In this document: positions 23,601-33,861 of the stretch, piece by piece
How positions within the stretch are numbered: position 1 is the stretch's first letter
Layout: each line of letters opens with the position of its first letter
DNA from: Nephromyces sp. MM_2019
Taxonomy: Eukaryota; Apicomplexa; Aconoidasida; Nephromycida
Direction: 5' to 3'
DNA length: 33,861 nucleotides
Assembly (NCBI GenBank): GCA_015657535.1
Contig: JADHZB010000669.1
Location: forward strand, 1-33,861
The notes under the pieces: generated by a model
Databases searched by the model: none
Told to the model about the DNA's origin: nothing
The model's input: the letters and a program-made list of their open reading frames with translations, nothing else
Position numbers and translations under genes: made by a program

Positions 23601-25572
23601 AAATGAGTTAAGGATGAGGATATGGCATCACCTAAATTGTAATGAGCTTCACCATATTGAGGGTTATATACAAGTGCTTTCTTGTAGTATTTAATTCCTT
23701 CCTATAATTAAAAAAAAATATGCAATTGAAGATGTGGTTCCTTTCACTAAATATATTTAGATTTAGTACCTTTAGAAATCCTTGTAATTTAACTTGAGTA
23801 CCTAAATCTGTAAGGGCAAGGGCCAAATTCCCTGAACATAGAAAAAATAAATTGATCATCAGGTATATTAAATATGTTAAAAGAGATTGGATAGGTTTAT
23901 AAAAAAAATTGTTAAAGGTTAAACAAGCATAAAAGTGAGTACAAGAGTGCTTTATTTAAAAAGAATATATATGATCTTCAAGCTTGAAAAATGTGTTAAA
24001 CTGTTGCTAATTTCAATGCAAATTAATTTATAGTAGCAAAATCATTTTGAGGAGTTTTTACCTTTAGCCATTTCGAAATTTGGATTAATTTGGAGAGCAC
24101 GATCATAATACGTAATAGCTTGGTAAAGCTGTGAAATGTACAAGAGTCTCAATTTTATGGATGTGTTTATCAGATTAAAATTATTCAAACTCACATAGCC
24201 TAAGTGTTTACAAATAGAACCCATATTGTTATATGCCTCAACATAACGCGGATTAAGTTTAATGGCTTCCATATACATAGCCATAGACGTTACACAGTTA
24301 CCCATTTCACCATGAATTACACCCAAATTATAAAAGCACGGAGAAAATGTTGGATCAGTTCGTTGTGCCTCATGATACTTTTGTAGAGCTATGTTTATTC
24401 AAAAAATCAATATATATATATATATATATATGTTTGAAAAAACGTATATATTCATTAGCAAACAGGTAGATGTATAAACTAAAAAGAGTTTTCTTTAAAG
24501 GGAATAAAAATAAACAAGCATAGATCCAGTGATTTGGTATGCCTATAATAATTAATAATCATTAAGGCCCAATGTATCTAAGTTTACCTTCGTTGTAACG
24601 TCCTTCTGATTTTAATTTCGAGCCCAAATCAGTTAAGGAAGCTGCCAGGTTCAAATTTGCAACTATAAATATATATGCAAGTGTATTTATACTACAATAG
24701 AGAATACTTAATCTCAAAAGCATCTTACTCTTTAGACTAGGGTCAAAGTGGATAGCGTTCAAAAAACAGCTTATCTGAAAAAAACAGATGTAAGGTACGT
24801 GTATGTAGTGATCTCTTCGTTGGATGATTTTGCGGATGTAAACAGAAATGAGAGTAAAATTATAGTAAACTAGGTAAGGTGCATACAGTCATTAGATATA
24901 TATACACTAAACAAAAATGTTGGCTTACTGCTTCCTTATAGGCTTCTTTTTCTTTATATATAGAACCTTTGTTATTCCAAGCGCTCGAATTGGTATTATC
25001 GAAACTAAGAGCTAAGCTGTAATAGTTCATAGCATCTAGTAAAACAAATACATCGATTATTTAGCATTATAATGGAGGGAGGTATATTGAGATTGATCAT
25101 TCTTTAAATCACAAATTTGGATAAGTGTAATATAGATAATATAGGCAAATATAAGAATTTAGGTAAGCTTATGTGTTGTATATATATATGATAAAAAAAT
25201 CAAATTTAATTAAGCCATAAACTTGTAAAATAATTTTAATTTAATTTTGTAAAATAGTTTACCATCAATTTGATTTAAATTTTTTAAACAAACACCCTGC
25301 AAATTAAATAGTTCACTGTCATTGCCATAAAAGAAGATTGCCTCAATGTATATGTCGATGGCCTCTTTAAAACGATTTCTGCTGGATAGTGCCGACGCTC
25401 TCTTAATATAGGTTTCCCTACTAAGTGTTGGGGGTGGTTTGGGTACTTTTTGTGATGTTTTATGTGAAAATGAGTTCTCATTTGCAATTGCATGGGGCAA
25501 TTCCTTCTTGTGTGCATATGGGTCAATAAGGTATATGGGCAGTATTGGAGCCATGGAAGGTGTGGCGTCCAT
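20618..25572 (-). CDS. SPY: SPINDLY-type protein O-fucosyltransferase (GT41, TPR-containing), 16 exons, 856 aa
   Basis: Exons in transcript order are 25572-25263, 25035-24929, 24774-24729, 24662-24588, 24388-24195, 24128-24062, 23831-23770, 23701-23632, 23498-23383, 23299-23186, 22815-22640, 22567-22288, 22130-21726, 21472-21290, 21125-20916 and 20773-20618. They join in one frame (2571 nt). The ATG at 25572 is set by an in-frame TAA at 25599-25597. About 11 tetratricopeptide repeats fill residues 51-440; two carry the longer LTDLG-type insert characteristic of SPY. The GT41 catalytic half follows. It has GYIGPDFFCHSVSYF (496-510, with His505), ELAGHTANNR (573-582), WIGYPNTTGLPTIDYR (597-612), VTFGSFNN, AVPNSRLLVK (685-694, Lys694 matching the lysine needed in plant SPY), and DTFPYAGTTTTCES (745-758). 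Plant and Toxoplasma SPY transfer fucose from GDP-fucose to Ser/Thr of nuclear and cytosolic proteins. There is no signal peptide. The close sibling is O-GlcNAc transferase, but the motifs and insert favour SPY. Plant SPY is slightly longer (about 914 aa). Confidence 0.93.
24409..24431. repeat. AT dinucleotide repeat in SPY intron 4
   Basis: An uninterrupted alternating A/T run of about 11 units lies inside the intron 24389-24587. It is a probable length-variable microsatellite with no effect on the coding frame. Confidence 0.85.
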
Positions 25573-26100
25573 CTTGAAAAGGTGTGTGAAGCCACTTTAT
25601 GGCTTTATTATGCTTTATAGGCTTGTATTAATGAGATCCTTTAATTATACATGTGATATGAATCATTAGATTTATATCATATAAGGAGGTGAAACATACA
25701 TGAGATATATCCAAATTATAATCTGTAGCCTTGTGTAGATAGTTGTGTATGAAATTGGCTCGAGATATGAATTTTCACGCTGCCTTTTCATCAACAACGG
25801 TGTTGGTAAAACAAGGAAATTGATAAAAAAATACACCGCCGATTGATTCAAGACACCTGAGAATGATAGGCATGGTGGGGCTCACTCTTGTCACACAAGA
25901 TATTAATGTAATTGGAAAAATCATCAAAAACAAATTAAAAATTTAGGATTGAAGAAGAGAGGAACCTATTATAGGGCTTCGGATTCTAATCTTCTGTGTT
26001 TATGAGTTATGATTATATATATACAAAAAAATGTCATTATTGTTGGATATTTACAAACAGGAAAATCGATAGTCATTTGTGCTAGAGTGTAAGATTTATA
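25573..26100. other. 5' flank of SPY
   Basis: This interval lies upstream of the minus-strand SPY start and should hold its promoter and 5' leader. No element can be named. Forward-strand frames here are antisense shadows. Confidence 0.4.
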
Positions 26101-26149
26101 GGCATCAACATGTATATAAATTTACCTAGTTAAGTAGTCCTGTGATATA

Positions 26150-28200
26150 TATAAATATCCAGATTCTAGTGAGTATTTATAGGATCAGTGATAGGTATAG
26201 GAATGGGTGTGTGAATGTGTATATATGTAATAAGCTATAGTGTATATATAGTTTCAAATGTAATTATCAAATTAATTGGGTTTATAATATAAACAGCGTA
26301 TATTTCTATGTGAGTTTACTAATGCTATGTGCAAGTGTGAATATGCATGTATTTATATACTGCCGAAAAGTGGTTATTCGGATGGGTTATCTGCTTTAAT
26401 TATCAAGCGCTAAACAAAATAGATAAGGAAAAACTCAATTGGCAAAATTCTAAGCTTTAATATTAATGAAAATGATAGCTGAAATAAAATATTTTAAACA
26501 AAAAATGTGTTTATGTATCGTTGATAAAATTTGAATATTTCAAAGGCCATATAATTTAAGGCCTTAAGTTGACGTGAAGCTAAAATATATGTAAGCTTTG
26601 CTATGATAGTCAGTTATAACTATGTGATGAGGAAATTGGGTAAGAAGTTAGGTATATATTAGCTGAAATATATACGAGTGTTGTGCTCAGTATGTGTTGT
26701 CCGTAGAAAATGGTAGAAGGTTAAACTTGAGATTAAATGGGGTTATGTTGAAGGTGGTATACGGTATAAGCATGGAGGGTAGAGAACTACATCGAAAAGG
26801 GTTATATTTGAGTTGGAAATTGTCATGTTTATGAAATCAAATCGATTACTTATGGGTCTATGCCTATTAGATGCTCAAAGCATCAATTTTGAAATATCAT
26901 CCATTCATAGAAATTGTGTTCTGTAGGCCTATATGTGATTTACCTGTATGTAGTGGTGTGTGGTTTGCTTATATTTGGAGAAATCATATGGGAGGTGTTG
27001 AAGCTTTAATATGTGTGCTGTGTGTATCTTATGTGTCTAGGTTTATTTACATGCTATGAATATAGGTGTAGGAGTATGTATGTGTGTTCGACAATATCAA
27101 AAATAAGTGTCGACGGAGAATGTGGCGGCTAATTTTGTTCTAGTAATAATAAATTCATATATTCTGTTAGGAGAGGGGAAATAACAAACAATATCAACTG
27201 TAGCTGAAAAAGGATTCATCATTACCTGCTGCTATATCTTGGGTTTTATAAAGATATTAGTGGGGAATATTAGTAACTTATTGAATAAGAGATAGTCTAT
27301 GTGTGGGTAGGAAATTGTTGTCAATAATCAAGATGTTAAAGGTATTTGAGCGATACAATTGTTAGTGTGTTATATATATATATTATGTCGGGCAATATGA
27401 TGTTAATAAAAATTATATGGGTGTTTGAGAAATTGAATTATTTATGTGTTTATAGGTATATGCAATTATTAGTAAAGTTTGTCTGTAATTAAAGTGTGAA
27501 GGATATGCAAATATGTTGTTGGTGAGGTGATTATATATTGTAGCTCCTTTTTGTTGAGTAGTTAGTAAAGTTATTGTTGTTTTGTGAGGTTTAGTGTTTA
27601 AGAGTTTGTAGAAGTGAGTTTGTTTGTGTAAATTCAATTATGTAGTTTGATTATGTACGGAGAGTAATAATTATTTGGGAATTTTGTGAGTCATCTTTGA
27701 TAATGTGTTTAAAGGCTGAGTGAATATATTTTACTTTTATTCTATTAAATACCATCATCTCGAAATTGGGAAGATTATGTTGAAATTATAATATTCATAA
27801 ATTAGAAAGAAAATTATAAAAACTAGGCGAAGTTACACGCGTCTGTGTGTGTAAATAAATCAACTTAACAAGAGTGTTGATTATGTCCGTGTGTGCATGA
27901 ATTGTACAGCACTCGTATTCGTAATTAAAAATCAGTTTTTGTAAAATAGTGTACAGACTAGCGTGTTTATGCTTTGATGATCTATTGCTGCTATGTACAA
28001 TCTTTTGTCTGTGTGCATTTTATTAGTTTATGTGTGTGTGTGCACTTGTGTGATGTGCATATGCTTGTGTGTGCGTTGCTTGGTATGTGCAGTTATATAG
28101 TGTGCGTGTGTCTACTTCGTTATTATGTGTTTGGGGGAGTGTCTAGTGTGTGTGTATTGTCGATTTAAATATATGCAAGTGTCTGTACATTAATATGTGT
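26150..28200. other. G/T-rich low-complexity tract; no gene
   Basis: The plus strand is markedly rich in T and G and poor in C, with many TGTG and TATA runs. Between 28018 and 28155 TGTGTG repeats dominate. Short open frames result from this bias and show no protein character. The tract begins shortly after the SPY 5' flank. Confidence 0.6.
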
Positions 28201-28934
28201 AGGGTCAAAGCATAAATTGATTGCTATTTAAAATTTTGGAATGAAAATTTTAACAAAAATGCAACCATGTCATTTGTTGGATGAAATTTGTTGATCTTGA
28301 TCAAATTGTGTCTAGGTATATTTGTAAGCATTTGTATACTTGTGTTTGTGTTGCATGTAAGTGTGTAATTCACATGTGGTAAATTATTTAACAACAAACT
28401 GTGTGCAAAATTAAATTTATGACCTAATAGAATATTACAAAGCTTACAATAACGCTCTGAAGACGTTTGAAGTGATTTGTTAAACAAACCCAATTTACAC
28501 TAGTGTAATTTAAGGCAGGCAGTAGTGCTTGTAAAAAAGAGAGAAGAGTTGGTGTGTGTAATTTAAACCAAGCTCATAGTGCGTATCCTTTAGTTTGTGT
28601 ACCACTAATTGTGTGCAAAATGAAAGTTTCATTATGAAAATAATTTTTATAAGAACTGATAAAACAAAAACACAATAATATATGGAAATATATAACTCGT
28701 TTGAAAATGCCTAAAATAGTTTATGCAAGCTACACACAAAATCTGCATCAAGATGACAAGACAAGTTAGTGTAAAATTACATAACGCAAAAAAAACCTGA
28801 GAGCCTTAAAACACATATAATCCAGGATAAAAATCGTTTAAATATATTCAACAGGAAATAAGCACATTTATGTGCCATTTAGGTATTTTCAAGTCAATGG
28901 CACACTGAAGCTTAATCCACAGACTGGAAATTTA

Positions 28935-29180
28935 GGTTGAACACTGAAAAATAACTTACAATCTGATAATTCAATTTACTCGCTGAAAATTCAATTATTA
29001 CATTGAAAACCAACTTACACACTAAAGTTTAAGTTACATGCTCAAATTTAACTTAGACAGTGAGAACCAATTTACATATTAAATGCCAAATTAAAACTTA
29101 AAACCAATTTAGATACTGAAAACCAATTCACACGCTTCAAACCTAACATTAAACCTAAATATAATTTATATACCTAAAAT
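28935..29180. repeat. Degenerate tandem repeat, about 26-30 bp period
   Basis: Variants of AACCAATTTACACACTGAAA recur: CTGAAAATTCAATT, TTGAAAACCAACTTACACAC, GAACCAATTTACATATT, AAACCAATTTAGATACTGAA, AAACCAATTCACACGCTT. Spacing is irregular because copies have decayed. The plus strand here is A/C-rich, opposite to the preceding tract. Confidence 0.6.
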
Positions 29181-30153
29181 TAATATTGTCGCTTATCCAT
29201 ACACAAGCAACTTAGACCTTTGTAACCCACTTACAACTTATTTAAAGATATGCAAATCATTTACAAATTGTTTATGAATAGTTTGAAATCTGAAAATTAT
29301 CCAAGCTTCAACATAGATAATCTTATACTTGAATTCATCGTATTAATACAAAATCTAATTTTGCAACCCCTATTTTAAACTTCGTATTCAATATATCTTT
29401 GGTTTATAACTTTTCAACCAAAAAAGTATACTTTTAGGTTTAACCCTCATAATACTGATAAATTGCTTGATTCACTGACATAAATATATTTTTTTTGGGA
29501 TAAAGCTCCAAGTGTTTACATATTCACTATTTTTATATGAGTATGTTTCAATGTTGGTGTGACTTTTATACACGATCTTCAAAAGTATCAACGATGCAAA
29601 GCTCCAATAGATACCAAGCACCAGCTATTTAAATTTTATATAATTCTAAAGTTAAATTAAAATCGAAATAACAATTGGATTCAGGCATAGTAAGTTATAA
29701 AATACCAAATTCAAATGACTCAATGTTTTCTACCCACTTTTGCACCATCACAGCCAAAATGATATCTCAGAGAATTTAAGAGGAACATGTACAGAACCTA
29801 GCACAATATCAGAGTTTGAGAAAAATAATCTAGCTCAAAATATGGAACTGTAAATGTGTTACTAAATCGACCTACCATAAGCTAAACTAGTTAATATATA
29901 CGTAAAGTATTTCATGATAACCAATTGTCAAATAATGGCAAGCAGAGTTGTAGTCAACTTTAATAACATGAATACTTGATGAAATTATAAAAGTTCTACT
30001 GCAGTTATATAGCTGTACGTAGCTTTCTGTGCTTTTTATATGTATAGGCATTTCGGGCTTTGTGTTTTGAATACTCATTTCTTTACACATCTAATTTCTG
30101 TTTTCATTCACATTAATACTGACACGATTATGTTTTATATTCCTTTCTTTTGT

Positions 30154-30253
30154 TTTTACCTGCCCATTGATTTATTTTCGTAACTTTGTATCTTTTTACC
30201 TACTCATTGATTTGTTTACCTAATCATTGATTTTTTTACCTACCCATTGATTA
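30154..30253. repeat. 20-bp tandem repeat
   Basis: Four copies of a unit like TTTTTACCTACCCATTGATT occur. Three are consecutive from about 30194 (TACTCATTGA, TAATCATTGA, TACCCATTGA cores), and one lies about 40 bases upstream with core TGCCCATTGA. It is non-coding. Confidence 0.8.
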
Positions 30254-30659
30254 ATTTTTATCGTTACGCTTATACTAATTTGTCTGTTAATTCCTTTTTA
30301 TAGTTACATTTTTGCATTTATTTAGTTAAGTAATTTGTATAATCTCACGTATTTAATCATAATTATATTTGCTTTTTTATTTGTATATCAATTTATTTAT
30401 AATATTTACAAGCATGTGTATACACTCTTAATTCTAGATGAAATGTAAAACGATTATAATATAAAAAACTAGAATATTATGAATGCTTAGAGTGTAGCTA
30501 AACCTGTCAGTAATAGTAATAACATCTAATTGAAAGATAAACACGCATTACAATAAAACAGAATTAGTTTACTTTGAAGCTATTAAATGTACCAATATCA
30601 TATACATAATTTTCTTATTTCAGTTCTAAACAATTTTGCCTTATCTAGGTTTTACTTAT

Positions 30660-31260
30660 AGAGCCTAATTGGAAGAGCGTGTGTGTAATGTTTAAATAGT
30701 CTATATTATTATAAATACACAGTGTATAGTTTTGTGGCGCGTGTATGTGTGTTCATATATACTCTTATGTGCATACATATATATGTATGTAGTTATGTAT
30801 ACTAAGTATAAGCTTAGTATACATAATGTGTGTATGGTTCAATATGTAGGTTTGTGTATGTGTAGTAATTTTTAGTCTGAGTGTGTAATACATTTGTCAG
30901 CGCCTAGGTAGTATGTCTAGCTTGGAAGGTAGGAGGCCTTTGTTAAAGATTAGTGCATTTATATTGTATTTGCATGGTGCATCTAGAATGTATTATATAT
31001 AACGAGTGTGTGTGTATTGGGTAGGCGTAAATGGTGTATAAGTATGCTTAAACTATAGGTCTGATATATTATCTTTAGAAGGTGTTTATAATGTGTTATT
31101 TAGTATAAATGTTGTGTGTATAAAGATATAAGGTTATTGATATATGTAGCTGTGGAATTCATATATACATACGTGTTTGATTTCTAAATGATATTATTGT
31201 AATATATATATATATAGATGATTGTTTATGTATTTTTAATATATATAAAAATAAATGTGT
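30660..31260. other. Second G/T-rich block with TGTG and TA runs
   Basis: The plus strand is again G/T-rich with GTGTGTG runs (for example near 30679-30687, 31005-31015) and TATATA stretches. No coding frame was seen. It contains the palindrome at 30793-30826. Confidence 0.55.
30793..30826. repeat. 34-bp palindrome with perfect 14-bp arms
   Basis: TTATGTATACTAAG and CTTAGTATACATAA are exact reverse complements separated by TATAAG. It could form a cruciform or hairpin; no function can be assigned. Confidence 0.9.
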
Positions 31261-31334
31261 ATAGGGTACATGCTTTTTAGTATTTTTTTATAGTAATTTA
31301 TACTACAGCATATATATTCTAATTCCCTTAGACC

Positions 31335-31356
31335 TATATATATATATATATATATA
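31335..31356. repeat. TA dinucleotide repeat
   Basis: This is an uninterrupted run of about 11 TA units, a probable microsatellite. Confidence 0.9.
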
Positions 31357-31833
31357 GATACTTAGTGTGTAATAGCTATTCTATGCACTTAGTTATATTA
31401 AATAAAATTCACACTTTTATAGTATGCACTTTTACTTTATAAGTTCAATTTTCGCAAATTTTATTAATGTAAACTAATTATCATATTTCATCATACAGGA
31501 TTGAAATGATTTAAATGTTGAATAATACCTTATCAAAAAGATAAAATAAATGATTAAAAACAAACATAAACTAAACATATGTAAAGAATGTATATATATA
31601 TAGCGTGTATACTTATCAATACAAATAAAACAAATTAATCGATTACATAAAAATAGCAATAAATATATCCTGTAACTTAATGCAAATAAAGTGAATAAAT
31701 ACAACTCTCCTCTTCTTTTATATACTTTACACACAATTTTTCTTATATTTACATATTTAATATTACAAAATAATTGATTTTCCAACTAATTGAATATCTA
31801 TTATTAGAAAACTATATATATTTAGAAACATAG

Positions 31834-31858
31834 TATATATATATATATATATATATAT
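31834..31858. repeat. TA dinucleotide repeat
   Basis: This is an uninterrupted run of about 12 TA units between two A/C-rich segments. Confidence 0.9.
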
Positions 31859-31985
31859 GGAACTTAGATATACTTAATTAGTCACACATCTACACATCAT
31901 ATATGTAAATATATATATATTTACATATATATACCCCCACACATAACTACATAGATATATAGATACACACAGCACGACACACTTG

Positions 31986-32105
31986 TACACAAATACGATT
32001 TACGTTTACACAAATACAATATACGTTTACACAAATACAATATACGTTTACACAAATACGTCACACTTGTACACAAATTCGACAAATTTGTACACAAACT
32101 CAACA
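31986..32105. repeat. 21-bp tandem repeat
   Basis: The unit is TACACAAATACAATATACGTT. The first copy is close, copies two and three are identical, copies four and five diverge (ending GTCACACTTG and GACAAATTTG), and a partial sixth follows. Because 21 is a multiple of three, both strands stay open here and give repetitive frames (61-78 codons) that are not genes. Confidence 0.9.
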
Positions 32106-32579
32106 CACAAACAAATATATACAATCATACAAGATCAACTCACAATTTACGCACACATATACACACACCATATATATAAATACAAGCTGTTTGAAATCAT
32201 AGTTCATAACAACAAATAATTTAAAACATATTTACCTACATATGACTACAAATATTTTAACTTCAACAGAAATCGTATAACAAGCACCTTGATAACATTT
32301 TTACACACAAATACAATTCCCACTCTACACAAGTTGATATCATTCAATATACACATACTTATAAACCTTTAGATATTATTTAGATAATTGTTTACATATT
32401 TTCATTGAGAATTCTCCAAAATTTTTGAAGTAGAATTTTCCAACCAACTAATTTAATCACACATTTACATATAAATTATAGCACGCACTTTAAACATTGA
32501 ATTTTCTAAACACAATCATTATAAGAAGAATTACAAGTTACACCCTATTACACTTACTCTGAAATATCTTAATATTCAA

Positions 32580-33420
32580 GGTAAATGTGTATGTGCGTGT
32601 GGAAAATATGTATGCAGGGTTATTCTGTGTGTGAAAAATATATATCTGGGGTTAATGTATGTTTATAGGAAGGGAGGGGGAGTATGTGTGTAGAGGAGGT
32701 CAGTATGTGTGTAGGAAATTCATCATATGTTTGGGGAATGAATCCTATGTATAGGAGGGTAGCATGTGCGTAGGAGGGTAATACGTGTTTAGGAGGGTAA
32801 CATGTGTTTAGGAGGCAATATATGTATAGGCCGGATCATGTGTGTAGGGAGGATCATGTTCTTACGGGTGAATTGAGTCTTTTCTAAGCGTTGTTTGTGT
32901 AATAGTTGAATGCTAATTCGAATTTTTTGATGTATACGTGATTAATGCATGTGATATCAGTGGGTTTGATTGATGCATATAATGTGTGTACGTGTATGTG
33001 TATAATGTATTTGTGTGTGCTGTTTATGTGTGTAATGTAAAGTGTGAGTGAAATCTAGCGTGTGAAGTGTAATGTGAGCGTGCAAATTGTGCATTAAATT
33101 AATTTATATATAAATTGTATATAAGGATATTTTGGCTTTGTTTTGGCTATATATAAAGGGCGTATGTAAAGCTTGTGGGTGGGATTTGTGTTGGGTGTGT
33201 GCGTTGGGTGGCTCAAAATGAGTTGGTATGTAATGAGTATGTGAAATGAGCTGATATTTTGCAAGTATATCAATTGTGAATGTTTATAATTCTCATATCA
33301 ATATATTGTATATGTTATGTATAGCCAAATTTATTGTGTATTAGATATATGTGTATTATCTGTGCTTTATGTTAATCTGTGTGTGTATAAGACGTATATA
33401 ATGTATATTTAAGCTTAAGG
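32580..33420. other. Third G/T-rich block
   Basis: The plus strand is rich in TGTG and TATG words around and after the 19-bp repeat. No coding frame was seen. It is bounded by A/C-rich sequence before 32580 and by AT-rich then A/C-rich sequence after about 33420. Confidence 0.55.
32670..32865. repeat. 19-bp G-rich tandem repeat
   Basis: The unit is AGGAGGGTAACATGTGTTT. The best copies start at 32753, 32772 and 32791, followed by 18-base variants at 32810 and 32828 and a partial one at 32846. Upstream, decayed copies reach back to about 32670. The GGAGGG runs make this strand locally G-rich. Confidence 0.85.
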
Positions 33421-33816
33421 GATCACTATACAACAATTTTCAATTGAAATATAGCCAAAATTATTTAATATATATATATAATAAATATTATTTGTCTATA
33501 CTTAATTTATTATTAAATATACTCACACTCATTTTTTTCTAAGTACCATTATTAATTATAAATATTTTAATTTTATGCCTTTTTTATTATATACATACAT
33601 ATATAAGAAATAATAACTATGTTTAGTAGACATACATACAATTTATAACAATAGATATACCTTCATAAAGAGCGTTTTTATTCTTAATACGTGTACACAT
33701 ATATATATGGTGTGTAAGTTTAAGCAAAACATACACATTTATAAAATCTCCTCTATAATACACTCTATAACCCTCTGTTTCTTGACACACTACTTACCCA
33801 CCCACCAACAAACATA

Positions 33817-33819
<3 letters not shown>

Positions 33820-33861
<42 letters not shown>
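33820..33861. repeat. CA dinucleotide repeat at window edge
   Basis: A CA run of about 20 units continues to the last base, so its true length is unknown. It is preceded by CCCACCCACC sequence. Confidence 0.95.

Noticed and set aside
27974..28168. Cys/Val-rich 64-codon frame resembling a small cysteine-rich peptide
   Set aside because: It is the translation of TGTG dinucleotide repeats; the cysteine pattern is an artefact of TGT codons.
28224..28493. 89-codon minus-strand frame
   Set aside because: No family resemblance, and it lies in low-complexity G/T-rich DNA with many TGTG words.
31921..32219. Opposed repetitive frames suggesting YTN- or LCK-repeat proteins
   Set aside because: Both are readings of the 21-bp tandem repeat, which cannot introduce stops when its period is a multiple of three.
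33781..33861. Possible telomere at the right edge
   Set aside because: The terminal sequence is a simple CA run, preceded by CCCACC-type sequence. It is not a known telomeric repeat, and the window edge is arbitrary.
1..33861. CRISPR array, tRNA or rRNA genes, bacterial operon or phage features
   Set aside because: No spaced direct-repeat array, cloverleaf or rRNA core was seen. The split genes with GT-AG introns show a eukaryotic nuclear locus.

Overview
This is an AT-rich nuclear window from a eukaryote. Three protein genes have many GT-AG introns, there is no bacterial-style operon or ribosome-binding-site structure, and the flanks are long and non-coding. All three genes read in the standard genetic code. 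The organism cannot be fixed from the sequence. The gene set (a SPINDLY-type O-fucosyltransferase, a RAB3GAP catalytic subunit and a PhnP-like metallo-hydrolase) is shared by plants and several protist groups. One 37-nt intron and the compact introns generally suggest a microbial eukaryote rather than a land plant. That is inference.

Layout. Positions 1-8.4 kb are non-coding and hold old, decayed repeats. They include a large inverted repeat (about 1-425 against 4570-4960), a nested fold-back (783-1063 against 1758-2030), further inverted arms, and a second degenerate direct copy of the interior (about 7020-8420). No transposase can be read. From 8.4 to 13.2 kb I see no gene, only a sharp palindrome at 11926-11961. 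Positions 13227-14711 (+) carry a five-exon metallo-beta-lactamase-fold hydrolase. Positions 15644-19954 (+) carry an eight-exon RAB3GAP1 orthologue. Positions 20618-25572 (-) carry a sixteen-exon SPINDLY (SPY) gene that converges on RAB3GAP1, with 663 bp between the stop codons. Positions 25.6-33.9 kb are gene-free low-complexity DNA. Here G/T-rich and A/C-rich strand blocks alternate, with several short tandem repeats and AT and CA microsatellites.

The three genes have unrelated housekeeping or regulatory roles: hydrolase chemistry, Rab GTPase control, and nucleocytoplasmic protein glycosylation. Nothing indicates a shared pathway. All exon models were assembled by eye from reading frame, splice signals and recalled family conservation. 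The SPY model (856 aa) and the hydrolase model (396 aa) close in frame with every domain present. The RAB3GAP1 model (897 aa) has one uncertain junction, before 18096. I found no clear undescribed system. The most unusual material is the nested inverted-repeat complex on the left and the composition-switching tandem-repeat tract on the right.
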